Assembly: GCF_029256985.1 (NCBI RefSeq)
Contig: NZ_JARIDQ010000072.1
Coordinates: 1-38,491 of the forward strand
Origin: Otariodibacter sp.
GTDB taxonomy: Bacteria > Pseudomonadota > Gammaproteobacteria > Enterobacterales > Pasteurellaceae
Reading direction: 5' to 3'
DNA: 38,491 nucleotides
Every line of letters starts with the position of its first letter. Position 1 is the first letter of the stretch. Below, piece by piece: positions 9,037 through 16,553 of this stretch. The position numbers and the translations under genes are program-made. The notes beneath the pieces were generated by a model. The model did no database searches, was not told the DNA's origin, and saw only the letters and a program-made list of their open reading frames with translations.

Positions 9037-10236
9037 TTAAGGTCTAAACTCAATTGTTGGTGAACTATATTGCTGATATATCGCATCTGATGGAGCAGGA
9101 GGTACTTTTCCTGTTGCAACAATTGCTCTCGTTGCAGCATCACAAACATCAGCTGGACCTTTTATCACCTGATAATTTCTTATCACTCCATTTCTTTCAA
9201 TAAAAATTCTAACATAACAAGATTGTCCATTTGCATTTCTAAATTTAGATCTTAGTAATCGGCTAATTTGATCCAAATAGCGATTACCTAGAGCAGACCC
9301 TTGTCCTACACCAGTAGTTCCTCCACTTCCTTTTGAACCACTTTGATTTCTATTACTTCCTTGTCCAAGTGTTCCATCCAGTAGCTGTTGAGCTCTTGCA
9401 GCATCTCTAGCTTTAGCTTCTTTTTCTGCTTTCGCTTTTGCTTCTTGCTCAGCCTTAGCTTTCGCTTCTTTTTCTGCTTTAGCTTTAGCTTCTTTTTCTG
9501 CTTTCGCTTTTGCTTCTTTTTCTGCTTTTGCTTTTGCTTCTTGCTCAGCCTTAGCTTTCGCTTCTTTTTCTGCTTTCACTTTTGCTTCTTGCTCAGCCTT
9601 AGCTTTAGCTTCTTTTTCTGCTTTCGCTTTTGCTTCTTGCTCAGCCTTAGCTTTCGCTTCTTTTTCTGCTTTCACTTTTGCTTCTTGCTCAGCCTTAGCT
9701 TTCGCTTTTGCTTTCCGATCTTCCTCTGCCTGTTTAGCTAGAGCCTCCAAACGTTTAGCCTCTGCCTCAGCCTTCAATCTTGCTTGTTCTGCAAGTTTTT
9801 TACGAGTTTCTTCCTGCTGCTTTGCAACTTCTTGTTTTTTCTGTTGTTTTTGCTGAATTTTTTTCTGTTCTTCTCTTTGTTGCTCTAATTGTTGTTTTTT
9901 CTCTTTTTCTGCAATTTTTGAAGCTTCCAAATCATCAACTTTGGCTACTTGTTCACTCTCCACAATCTCTGAAGTAGCTTCCTTAGGTTGTTCTTCATCA
10001 AATTTATCTGGTAGATTCTTAGTAACGGGAGCAACTAATCGATTATATTCTTCCGCAACTTGCCCAGTATCAACCATTACAGCTTCAAAGCTATCTTGAT
10101 CTCCTCCACTTCCACCGGATGAATATTGAATCATTTTGGTAAAAAAAGATCCGATTAAAAGTAACCCAATCAATACAAAATGTAAAAATACAGAAAAAAT
10201 TATAGCAATTTCTAATCTATCATTTTTCAATTTCAC
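9037..10236 (-). CDS. tolA: Tol-Pal system protein TolA
   Basis: Inner-membrane protein whose long helix spans the periplasm and couples proton-motive force from TolQR to the outer membrane. One transmembrane helix covers about residues 11-31. Domain II runs from about 100 to 280 and is a charged helical rod; residues 175-276 are tandem 8-residue units of the form AKAE[KQ]EAK. The C-terminal domain (about 315-399) carries SCYVRIFIERNGVIRNYQVIKG with the conserved Cys pair, and ends PTIEFRP. It starts 13 bp after tolR. The repeat makes copy-number change likely between strains. Confidence 0.96.
   Translation of the reverse strand: MKLKNDRLEIAIIFSVFLHFVLIGLLLIGSFFTKMIQYSSGGSGGDQDSFEAVMVDTGQVAEEYNRLVAPVTKNLPDKFDEEQPKEATSEIVESEQVAKVDDLEASKIAEKEKKQQLEQQREEQKKIQQKQQKKQEVAKQQEETRKKLAEQARLKAEAEAKRLEALAKQAEEDRKAKAKAKAEQEAKVKAEKEAKAKAEQEAKAKAEKEAKAKAEQEAKVKAEKEAKAKAEQEAKAKAEKEAKAKAEKEAKAKAEKEAKAKAEQEAKAKAEKEAKARDAARAQQLLDGTLGQGSNRNQSGSKGSGGTTGVGQGSALGNRYLDQISRLLRSKFRNANGQSCYVRIFIERNGVIRNYQVIKGPADVCDAATRAIVATGKVPPAPSDAIYQQYSSPTIEFRP
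9409..9714 (-). repeat. Tandem 24/48-bp repeats within tolA
   Basis: The DNA encoding TolA residues 175-276 consists of near-identical 24-bp units for AKAE[KQ]EAK, with a 48-bp higher-order period alternating K and Q units. Neighbouring copies differ mainly by GCT/GCA and AAA/AAG synonymous changes. This is a slippage- and recombination-prone tract. Confidence 0.85.
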
Positions 10237-10249
10237 GTATTATCCTTGA

Positions 10250-10687
10250 TTATTTTCCTTGAGTCATTAAACCAACTGACTTTATACCGGCATCCTTTAA
10301 TAAAGAAATTCCTTTCATTACTTCTTCATAAGGAACATCTTTTCCACCAGCTACAAGAAATAAGGTATTATTATCTTTATCAAAAGCATCTGCTGCATAA
10401 GCTATAACATCTTGCTCATTGATAAACTCATTTTCATTCTGTTGAATGTAATTTCCTTCTATCTTTAATTTATACATACCTACATCTGCAATTTCTAAAA
10501 TTACAGGCGTTTTATCTTCATTTGTAACTGACTGACTATGTCTCTCTTCTGGTAAATCTACTTCAACACTCTGACTAATAATTGGTGCAGTAGCCATAAA
10601 GATTAATAATAATACAAGCAATACATCTAAAAATGGAACAATATTGATTTCAGATTTAATTGCATTACGTTCTCGACGACGAGACAT
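10250..10687 (-). CDS. tolR: Tol-Pal system protein TolR
   Basis: ExbD/TolR-family proton-channel subunit. The 145-aa protein has a short cytoplasmic N-terminus (RRRERNAIKSEINIVPFLDV), one transmembrane helix (DVLLVLLLIFMATAPII, about residues 21-38) carrying the functionally essential Asp in PFLDVLLVLL, and a periplasmic domain ending KSVGLMTQGK. It lies 13 bp before tolA. An 81-bp gap containing a perfect hairpin separates it from tolQ, which is unusual for this operon. Confidence 0.96.
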   Translation of the reverse strand: MSRRRERNAIKSEINIVPFLDVLLVLLLIFMATAPIISQSVEVDLPEERHSQSVTNEDKTPVILEIADVGMYKLKIEGNYIQQNENEFINEQDVIAYAADAFDKDNNTLFLVAGGKDVPYEEVMKGISLLKDAGIKSVGLMTQGK

Positions 10688-10730
10688 ATTTTCCTCTTTT
10701 ATAATATTATTTTGTTCTACTCCGTACTCA

Positions 10731-10756
10731 CATAGACTTATAAAATTAAGTCTATG
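10731..10756 (-). other. Hairpin between tolQ and tolR
   Basis: Perfect 10-bp inverted repeat CATAGACTTA (10731-10740) and TAAGTCTATG (10747-10756) with a 6-base loop in the tolQ-tolR gap. No T-run follows on the minus strand (GTGAGTAC), so it is more likely an mRNA stability or processing element than a terminator. Confidence 0.6.
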
Positions 10757-10768
10757 CTATGAATACGA

Positions 10769-11449
10769 CTATTTTTTGGCAAAAGCCTGACGATGTAAAA
10801 TTGTAGTAAACTCATCAATAAAATTGGCGTAATTTTGTTCCAACTTATTTACCTTTAAACTTAAGCGGTTATAAGCCATAACTGCTGGGATGGCTGCAAA
10901 CAACCCGATAGCAGTTGCAATTAAAGCCTCTGCAATTCCCGGTGCAACCGATTGTAACGTAGCTTGTTTTACCGCACTTAATCCCATAAAAGAATGCATA
11001 ATTCCCCATACTGTACCAAAAAGTCCAATATAAGGACTAATAGATCCAACTGTTCCTAAAAAAGGAATGTAACTTTCTAAACTTTCTAATTCTCTATTCA
11101 GAGCTAAGTTCATCGCTCTAGTAGAGCCTTGAATAGTTGATTCTGGCGCATCAGGATTTGATTGTTGTAAGCGATTATATTCCTTAAATCCTACATAAAA
11201 AATTTGCTCTGATCCACTTAATCCGTCTCTTCTGTTTTCTAACCCTTCATGTAATCTGTGTAAATCCTCACCAGACCAAAACCGCTCTTCAAATACTAAA
11301 GCTTCTTTTTTAGCACGAGTCAATACACTACTACGCTGAATAATTACAGCCCAAGATAACACAGAAAATACAAGTAAGATAAACATTACAATCTTAACAA
11401 CAATACTCGCTTCCCAAAATAACGATAGCAAGTCAAATTCAGTTGACAT
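10769..11449 (-). CDS. tolQ: Tol-Pal system protein TolQ
   Basis: ExbB/TolQ-family inner-membrane protein forming the proton channel with TolR. The 226-aa chain has three transmembrane helices: about residues 16-38 ([21 protein letters not shown]), 135-160 and 170-190. Highly conserved stretches are [43 protein letters not shown] and [20 protein letters not shown]. It lies 26 bp after ybgC and heads the tol part of the operon. Confidence 0.97.
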   Translation of the reverse strand: MSTEFDLLSLFWEASIVVKIVMFILLVFSVLSWAVIIQRSSVLTRAKKEALVFEERFWSGEDLHRLHEGLENRRDGLSGSEQIFYVGFKEYNRLQQSNPDAPESTIQGSTRAMNLALNRELESLESYIPFLGTVGSISPYIGLFGTVWGIMHSFMGLSAVKQATLQSVAPGIAEALIATAIGLFAAIPAVMAYNRLSLKVNKLEQNYANFIDEFTTILHRQAFAKK

Positions 11450-11475
11450 TGAAAAACTCCGAATAAAGTAAAATA

Positions 11476-11886
11476 TTAAAACGATCCAACCGCTTGTAAT
11501 TGTACTAAAATGACATCAGGGATCACTATTGGTTTCATTTTTTCTAGATTAACACAAGCAACTGTTACAGTAGCTTCAGTTAAGCACTCTTTCTCACGCC
11601 ATAATTTTTGTTTAAAGATAATGGATGCTTTTTTAAGCTTCACAATCTCAGTTTCAATAATTAACATATCATCCAAGCGTGCAGTAGCCTTATAGTCAAT
11701 CTCAATTTTTTTCACAACAAATGCTATTTTTTCTGCAAATAATTTTTGTTGAGAAAAAGAAAGAGTCCGTAATAACTCTGTTCTTGCTCGTTCGAAAAAA
11801 TTCAAATACTGCGCATGATACACAACACCACCAGCATCAGTATTTTCATAATATACACGAATAGGAAATTGCATCAACTGATCCAT
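11476..11886 (-). CDS. ybgC: Acyl-CoA thioesterase YbgC
   Basis: Hot-dog-fold acyl-CoA thioesterase of the 4-hydroxybenzoyl-CoA thioesterase type, the usual first gene of tol-pal operons. The 136-aa length is the norm. The active-site region [25 protein letters not shown] (residues 13-37) contains the catalytic Asp and the YHAxYLxFFERAR signature. The ATG at 11886 immediately follows the TAA of a 12-codon leader ORF (TAAATG) and lacks a good Shine-Dalgarno of its own, which suggests translational coupling. An imperfect uptake sequence overlaps the 3' end (11488-11497). Confidence 0.94.
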   Translation of the reverse strand: MDQLMQFPIRVYYENTDAGGVVYHAQYLNFFERARTELLRTLSFSQQKLFAEKIAFVVKKIEIDYKATARLDDMLIIETEIVKLKKASIIFKQKLWREKECLTEATVTVACVNLEKMKPIVIPDVILVQLQAVGSF

Positions 11887-11925
11887 TTATACCAAAAAAT
11901 TAAAGCGTCTAAAAAGTAGACGCAT
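11887..11925 (-). CDS. Putative 12-residue leader peptide before ybgC
   Basis: Short ORF encoding MRLLFRRFNFLV. Its ATG (11923-11925) is preceded by a strong Shine-Dalgarno GGAGG (11931-11935) at 5-bp spacing, and its TAA directly abuts the ybgC ATG in the same frame. Codons 2-7 form the stem of the hairpin at 11905-11923. Direct sequence support is the SD plus the exact stop/start abutment; translation is inferred. Alternatively the SD could be chance and the hairpin a plain terminator of the cyd operon. Confidence 0.45.
   Translation of the reverse strand: MRLLFRRFNFLV
11905..11923 (-). terminator. Terminator-like hairpin upstream of ybgC
   Basis: Inverted repeat GCGTCTA (11905-11911) and TAGACGC (11917-11923), loop AAAAG as read on the plus strand. 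On the minus strand it is followed by TTTAATTTTTT, an intrinsic-terminator layout. It lies only 19 bp before ybgC, inside the leader ORF, so it could end cydABX-ybgE transcripts, attenuate tol-pal, or both. Confidence 0.65.
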
Positions 11926-11935
11926 AATAACCTCC

Positions 11936-11964
11936 ATTTTAGATAGAGAATATTTGTTGTGCAA
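11936..11964 (-). promoter_or_regulatory. Candidate sigma-70 promoter for ybgC-tol-pal
   Basis: Read on the minus strand: -35 TTGCAC (11964-11959), 17-bp spacer, -10 TAAAAT (11941-11936). Transcription would start near 11929, downstream of the leader SD at 11935-11931, so transcripts from this promoter would be nearly leaderless for the leader ORF. Transcripts coming from the cyd operon would carry the SD. Confidence 0.45.
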
Positions 11965-12015
11965 GATCTTTTATGCTTACTTTTGTAAAAATAAAAGATA
12001 TATGTTTAACAACTA

Positions 12016-12312
12016 TTAACCTAACAATGAAAAGATAAAATAAAGAAATGAAGGTAATACAATTATATACCCCAAAAAAGGTAAAAAAATTATTCTAAAT
12101 AAAGACGATTTAATTTCAAAGCCTATACCATGGATCCATAAAATCACCATTCCATAAAAAACAAATAGAGCAAAATATGGTATATGTCCACCAAAGTGCA
12201 ATGCAAATGAGCTCGAAAATACCCAAATTAAAATAAACATTGATGTGGATATTATAAAAGAAAGGGCTTTCAACCAGCCCTTTCTTGTTAAATTATAAAG
12301 AGAATCTATCAT
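12016..12312 (-). CDS. ybgE: Cyd operon protein YbgE
   Basis: 98-aa membrane protein with three hydrophobic segments (LSFIISTSMFILIWVFSSSFA, YFALFVFYGMVILWIHGIGF, IIFLPFLGYIIVLPSFLYFIFSLL). Size, topology and position directly after cydX match the YbgE family of cytochrome bd operons. It begins 2 bp after the cydX stop, indicating coupled translation. Its role is not established; a part in oxidase assembly is assumed from gene context only. Confidence 0.85.
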   Translation of the reverse strand: MIDSLYNLTRKGWLKALSFIISTSMFILIWVFSSSFALHFGGHIPYFALFVFYGMVILWIHGIGFEIKSSLFRIIFLPFLGYIIVLPSFLYFIFSLLG

Positions 12313-12314
12313 GA

Positions 12315-12413
12315 TTACTCGTCAAATTTACCTGTTTTTTCAATACTAATGGTGACGACAACAGCAAATAAAATTGCTAATAGCACACCTAGCACCCAAG
12401 TTACATAGAACAT
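12315..12413 (-). CDS. cydX: Cytochrome bd small subunit CydX
   Basis: 32-aa single-pass membrane subunit that stabilises the haem site of cytochrome bd oxidase. The peptide begins MFYVTWVLGVLLAILFAVVV and ends with a charged tail EKTGKFDE. The conserved Trp6, the Gly9-Leu-Leu context and the Glu after the helix match E. coli CydX (YbgT). It starts 9 bp after the cydB stop, with an AGGAG ribosome-binding site inside the cydB-cydX junction, and stops 2 bp before ybgE. It is easily missed because of its size. Confidence 0.92.
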   Translation of the reverse strand: MFYVTWVLGVLLAILFAVVVTISIEKTGKFDE

Positions 12414-12422
12414 AGTCTTCTC

Positions 12423-13559
12423 CTAATACAAGCTTGATTGATTGCTTTCAATAAATTTAGCGTCAATACGTCCAAACATTTTGATATAAGTCCATATGGT
12501 GTAAGCAAGTACAATTGGTACAAAGACACAAGCAACAACAAACATGATTGTTAGTGTAGTATGGCTAGCAGTCGAATCCCACATAGTTAAACTCATTTCA
12601 GGATGAGAAATAGATGGCATAACAAATGGGAACATAGAAATACCCGCTGTTAATATAATTCCTGCTAACATTATTGACGAAGCAAAGAAAGATAAGCCAG
12701 ATCTATTGGCTCGAGATGCTACAAATGTTAATAATCCACCAACTACACCTAAAGCAGGTATAATCCAAAGAACTGGCATTTCAAAATAATTTTTGAACCA
12801 TGCACCACTTTCTAAAGTGACACTCTTCGTTGTAAATACTGATGGTGCATTATGATCAATAATACTGGTTACAACAAATCCTTCTTTGAAATAAACAAAA
12901 ATACCAGCAATCACAAAAACACCGATAGCTACTAAAGATGTAACCTGAGATATCCCTCTGGCACGATTACGTAACTCACCTGTAGTTTTCATTTGTAACC
13001 ATGTTGCACCTTGAGTCGTTAACATCATCAAGCTAATAACTCCACATAATAATGCAAATGGATTAAGTAAACCAAAAAATGAACCTGTATATCTCACTTG
13101 ATTCAATTCATTAAATTCAAATGGAACACCCTGTAACAAATTACCGAATGCTACACCAAAAATTAACGAAGGGACAAAGCCACCAATAAATAATCCCCAG
13201 TCCCAAGCGCTTCTCCATTTAGGACTATCAATTTTCGCACGATATTCCATACCCACAGGTCGGAAAAAGAGTGCTGCTAATACTAGGATCATCGCAAGGA
13301 AAAAACCTGAGAATGATGTTGCATAAACAGTTGGCCATGCAGCAAAAATAGCACCACCAGCTGTTAATAACCAAACTTGGTTTCCATCCCAATGAGGTGC
13401 AATAGAATTTATCATAATACGGCGCTCAACATTACTCTTTCCTATTACAGGTAATAATGTAAGCACTCCCATATCAAAACCATCTGTAATAGCAAAACCA
13501 ATTAAAAGTACGCCGATTAAAATCCACCAAATAAAGCGTAAAACTTCATAATCAATCAT
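12423..13559 (-). CDS. cydB: Cytochrome bd oxidase subunit II CydB
   Basis: Integral membrane subunit of the bd-type quinol oxidase, which reduces O2 at high affinity and adds to the proton-motive force by scalar chemistry. At 378 aa it matches E. coli CydB (379 aa), with about eight or nine transmembrane helices. Hallmarks are the N-terminal RFIWWILIGVLLIGFAITDGFDMG, APHWDGNQVWLLTAGGAIFAAWP and FRPVGMEYRAK. It lies 13 bp after cydA and is followed closely by cydX. Confidence 0.96.
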   Translation of the reverse strand: MIDYEVLRFIWWILIGVLLIGFAITDGFDMGVLTLLPVIGKSNVERRIMINSIAPHWDGNQVWLLTAGGAIFAAWPTVYATSFSGFFLAMILVLAALFFRPVGMEYRAKIDSPKWRSAWDWGLFIGGFVPSLIFGVAFGNLLQGVPFEFNELNQVRYTGSFFGLLNPFALLCGVISLMMLTTQGATWLQMKTTGELRNRARGISQVTSLVAIGVFVIAGIFVYFKEGFVVTSIIDHNAPSVFTTKSVTLESGAWFKNYFEMPVLWIIPALGVVGGLLTFVASRANRSGLSFFASSIMLAGIILTAGISMFPFVMPSISHPEMSLTMWDSTASHTTLTIMFVVACVFVPIVLAYTIWTYIKMFGRIDAKFIESNQSSLY

Positions 13560-13572
13560 TTTTTACTCCCAC

Positions 13573-15120
13573 TTATTTCGTAGACTGTTCAAAATGGTAG
13601 CGACCTGTTTTTAACGCACTAGGTCCTAATCGACCATATTTAAACATTAAATACATTTCAACAACCAAGAATAATGTATATAACCCACACAATAACCCTA
13701 TAGAAATCCAAAGATCAACTTGTGTTAATGCTGAATTACTCACTCCTGTTGGAAGCATATTATAAATTGCCCATGGTTGACGGCCATATTCAGCTAAAAA
13801 CCAACCACTTTCAATAGCAATCCATGGTAATGGTATCCCAATAAGTAATGCTCTAAATAATAAAGACTTATTAAAGTTACCTCTAATATTTCTAACAAAT
13901 GCCCAAAAAATTAAAATTAGCATTAAGAATCCAGCTGCCATCATAATTCGGAAAGCCCAGAAAGTTGGACCAACATTAGGAATTGTATCTGCTGCTGCTT
14001 GTTTAATCTGTTCTTCTGTAGCATCCACTACATTATTGGTATAAGCTTTCAATAATAAACCAAAGCCTAAATCTTTTTGAACAGCCTTAAATGCTTCTTT
14101 ATCTTCTTCTGTATAATCACCAGAGCGAAGTTTTTCTAGTAAAGAATAGGCGACCATACCAGTACGTACACGCTGTTCATTTTGTACTCTTAAATCCTTT
14201 AATCCCACAATTTCTGTATCTATAGATCGAGTAGCAATAATGCCCGCCGCATATGGAATTGAAATAGAAAATTCATTTTTCATTTCTTTTGAGTTAGGAA
14301 TAACAATCATATTCCAAGGAGCTGGAGCATGACTTGTTTCAAATTCACCTTCCATCGCAGCTAACTTCACAGGTTGAGCACGTCCAATTTCATAACCTGA
14401 TTCATCTCCCATAATCAATACAGAAAGAATTGAAATTAATCCAAAAGTAGCTCCTACAGAAAATGAACGACGTGCAAATCCTAAATCACGTCCTTTTAAT
14501 AAATAGTAGGCACTAATTCCTAAAACAAATATTGCGCCACAAGTATAACCAGCCGTAACAGTATGTAAAAATTTAGCCTGAGTAATTGGGTTAAGAACCA
14601 ATTCAGAGAAACTACTCATCTCCATACGCATAGTTTCAAAATTAAACTCAGATCCCACAGGACTTTGCATCCACCCATTAGCAACTAAAATCCATAAAGC
14701 TGAGAAGTTAGAACCAAATGCTACTGCATAAGTTGCTAGCAAATGTTTTCCTTTCGATAGACGTTCCCATCCAAAGAAGAAAAGTCCTACGAAAGTAGAC
14801 TCTAAAAAGAATGCCATTAAACCTTCAATAGCAAGCGGAGCTCCAAAAATATCACCAACATAATGGGAATAATATGACCAGTTAGTACCAAATTGAAACT
14901 CCATGGTAATTCCCGTTGTCACACCTAAGGCAAAGTTAACTCCAAATAACTTCCCCCAAAATTTTGTCATATCTTTATACACTTCTTTACCTGTCGCAAC
15001 ATAAAGCGTTTCCATTGTAACCAGTACAAAGGAAAGTCCTAATGTCAAAGGAACAAATAAAAAATGATAAAGAGCGGTTAATGCAAATTGTAAGCGTGAA
15101 AGCTCAACAATATCTAACAT
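13573..15120 (-). CDS. cydA: Cytochrome bd oxidase subunit I CydA
   Basis: Quinol-oxidising, haem-bearing subunit of cytochrome bd. The 515-aa chain starts [20 protein letters not shown], placing His19, the known haem d/b595-side axial ligand, at the expected position. [18 protein letters not shown] carries the haem b558 His region. [26 protein letters not shown] opens the Q-loop that forms the quinol site, and [20 protein letters not shown] is the classic C-terminal signature. The ribosome-binding site AAGGGG lies just upstream of the ATG. The gene heads cydABX-ybgE. A 360-bp upstream region holds two dyads that may mediate oxygen control. Confidence 0.97.
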   Translation of the reverse strand: MLDIVELSRLQFALTALYHFLFVPLTLGLSFVLVTMETLYVATGKEVYKDMTKFWGKLFGVNFALGVTTGITMEFQFGTNWSYYSHYVGDIFGAPLAIEGLMAFFLESTFVGLFFFGWERLSKGKHLLATYAVAFGSNFSALWILVANGWMQSPVGSEFNFETMRMEMSSFSELVLNPITQAKFLHTVTAGYTCGAIFVLGISAYYLLKGRDLGFARRSFSVGATFGLISILSVLIMGDESGYEIGRAQPVKLAAMEGEFETSHAPAPWNMIVIPNSKEMKNEFSISIPYAAGIIATRSIDTEIVGLKDLRVQNEQRVRTGMVAYSLLEKLRSGDYTEEDKEAFKAVQKDLGFGLLLKAYTNNVVDATEEQIKQAAADTIPNVGPTFWAFRIMMAAGFLMLILIFWAFVRNIRGNFNKSLLFRALLIGIPLPWIAIESGWFLAEYGRQPWAIYNMLPTGVSNSALTQVDLWISIGLLCGLYTLFLVVEMYLMFKYGRLGPSALKTGRYHFEQSTK

Positions 15121-15214
15121 TTTAAACCCCTTTATAATAGATTTATCTACATAATTGATTACAAATAAACCACAAATAATGTAATCCCCAACATACTGAC
15201 ATAGACAGCATCAT

Positions 15215-15235
15215 TTTCAGAAAAATTTTCTGAAA
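15215..15235. promoter_or_regulatory. 21-bp perfect palindrome upstream of cydA
   Basis: Arms TTTCAGAAAA (15215-15224) and TTTTCTGAAA (15226-15235) around a single A. It lies 95-115 bp before the cydA start. This is either an operator for a dimeric regulator or a hairpin in the cydA leader. I do not recognise it as a known consensus. Confidence 0.55.
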
Positions 15236-15345
15236 CGTTGAGGGATATTCTACTAGTAAACAATAAAATTAAAAACCATAAAAAGAGTACATAGATCACA
15301 AAATTAAATAATTATTTAATTTTATTATAAACTATCTATACATTA

Positions 15346-15359
15346 TTGATTTAAATCAA
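15346..15359. promoter_or_regulatory. FNR-type binding site
   Basis: TTGAT-TTAA-ATCAA is an exact match to the FNR/CRP-family consensus TTGAT-N4-ATCAA. It is centred 128 bp upstream of the secreted-protein start (15481) and 232 bp upstream of cydA. The distance suits activation of the rightward gene from a start near 15394 better than direct cydA repression. It is also compatible with oxygen control of both. Confidence 0.75.
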
Positions 15360-15480
15360 AATTTAAATTTAAAAGAATTCATTCTTAAATACCTTAAAAG
15401 ATCGTAATGACTTGTAAGATTTAATTTGATAATATGCGGAGATTTAAATTTCAATGACAGTTTTTCAATAAGAGGGATAT

Positions 15481-15834
15481 ATGTTAAACAAGAGTCTTTT
15501 TCTTTTTTCTACTAGTGTTCTATTTTTTATCCTTACAAATAATGTTAGCGTTGCTACTGATTTAAAAACTTCATCTTTAACAATAGTAAAAACAGAAAGT
15601 ACAGGCACATTAGCGTACCAGTGCCAAAAAATGTTTAAGGAAGGTGATAAATTAATTTCGGAAGCTAAAAAACAACCAGGCACTCATCAAATCCAAGTGA
15701 GTAAGATGAAAGATAAGTTAGATTCTTCTAAACAACAAATTCTAAAATTAGATCCAATAAAACAAAATTTAAGCTGTGAAAAGGGATTGTTAGCATTAAA
15801 TAATTTGAAAAAACAAACTCAAATAAAACAATAA
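15481..15834 (+). CDS. Small secreted protein, possibly DUF5339-like
   Basis: 117-aa protein with a signal peptide (about residues 1-25, FLFSTSVLFFILTNNVSVA, cleavage likely after VSVA). The mature part of about 92 residues is mostly helical and charged, with two cysteines (in LAYQCQKMF and NLSCEKGLL) about 52 residues apart that could form a disulphide. The pattern CQxxF-x(5)-I-x(2)-AKKxPG ... SKQQxxxL ... C resembles small periplasmic proteins of Pasteurellaceae annotated as DUF5339; that link is from memory and tentative. It is divergent from cydA, with an FNR-type site between them, and has a plausible terminator downstream. Function unknown. Confidence 0.75.
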   Translation: MLNKSLFLFSTSVLFFILTNNVSVATDLKTSSLTIVKTESTGTLAYQCQKMFKEGDKLISEAKKQPGTHQIQVSKMKDKLDSSKQQILKLDPIKQNLSCEKGLLALNNLKKQTQIKQ

Positions 15835-15899
15835 GTGAGATTACTACCAAAGCTAAATAATAGTTAACCTGAATGTTAAGTCTATATTAGAATTTATAT

Positions 15900-15947
15900 A
15901 AATACCTGTTTGTGAGGTAAGCATTTTCAATCAGCAGGTATTTTGTT
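15900..15947 (+). terminator. Candidate terminator after the secreted-protein gene
   Basis: Inverted repeat AAATACCTG (15900-15908) and CAGGTATTT (15935-15943), followed by TGTTAT. The loop is long (26 bases), so it is weaker than the other terminators here. Confidence 0.4.
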
Positions 15948-16130
15948 ATAAATGAAAAATAACTCAAAACATTATTCCTTGAATTAACTAAAAATCTCAA
16001 AACTCCATAAACTCTTAATCAACTCTTCCGAATGCTGAAAAAATCATAGCAGAGATCGCATTAAATGTAGATCTTCCTCTCCCATCTTAACTATAAAAAA
16101 ACATCATCCTAAACAAGATAAAATTACAAA
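15948..16130. other. Intergenic remnant 5' of the IS256 relic
   Basis: Not clearly coding on either strand. It probably contains the unrecognisable, more decayed 5' part of the same insertion sequence. No promoter, RNA gene or repeat could be supported. Confidence 0.3.
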
Positions 16131-16500
16131 GTAATCGTATTAGACTTAAAACAAGTTTATTAAGCGTCAACAGGATCTATTGCATTAGAAGCTTTGGCAC
16201 ACAAATTAAAGAAAATATCCATTGATTTCAAAATGTTGGGAAGATAACTAGGTAAATATTACAACACTATTTAGTTATCCTGATGATATCGCAAAGCGAT
16301 TTATACGACAAGTGCGATAGAATCGTTAGGCAGACACGTCGAGTGATAAAATACTTCCAACAGATAATACAGTATTTAAAGTGGGATAGTTAACCATTAA
16401 AGATGCATCAAAGATATGAATAAAAATTATACAAATTTGGCGAGTAGCTCTAAATCGTTTTATAATTGGATTTGGTGATCGCTTGACCGATCACCTTTAA
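16131..16500 (+). pseudogene. Decayed IS256-family (Mutator-type) transposase fragment
   Basis: No open frame survives, but reading across frames gives the C-terminal part of an IS256-type transposase in the right order. VIVLDLKQVY (from 16131) comes first, then KYPLISKCWEDN (about 16213-16248), FSYPDDI shifting one base into RKAIYTTSAIES (about 16270-16325), then FPTDNTVFK (about 16354-16380). The end is WRVALNRFIIGFGDRLTDHL with a TAA at 16498-16500. These match the family landmarks KYP..SW..NW, TNAIES, FP.D.A..KLLYLA and W..ALN.F...FGDRL. At least two frameshifts and several stops are present. TTTACACAAAATATGGGTAA just downstream (16513-16532) may be a remnant of the right inverted repeat. 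The 5' half of the gene cannot be traced. Confidence 0.8.
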
Positions 16501-16553
16501 ATGAAATGTGTATTTACACAAAATATGGGTAAACTTTGAATCGGCTTTCTTTT

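Larger units (their letters stand above)
15121..15480. promoter_or_regulatory. Divergent regulatory region between cydA and a secreted-protein gene
   Basis: 360 bp, very AT-rich, without a supportable ORF. It contains a perfect FNR-type dyad (15346-15359), a 21-bp perfect palindrome (15215-15235), a cydA ribosome-binding site near 15127-15132 and an AGAGG ribosome-binding site for the divergent gene near 15471-15475. On the minus strand a TAGAAT hexamer (15252-15247) is a possible cydA -10 with a poor -35. Confidence 0.6.

Noticed and set aside
9388..9741. Cys/Phe-rich plus-strand ORF of 117 codons
   Set aside because: It is the antisense shadow of the Lys/Ala/Glu repeat in tolA; low-complexity DNA keeps the opposite frame open.
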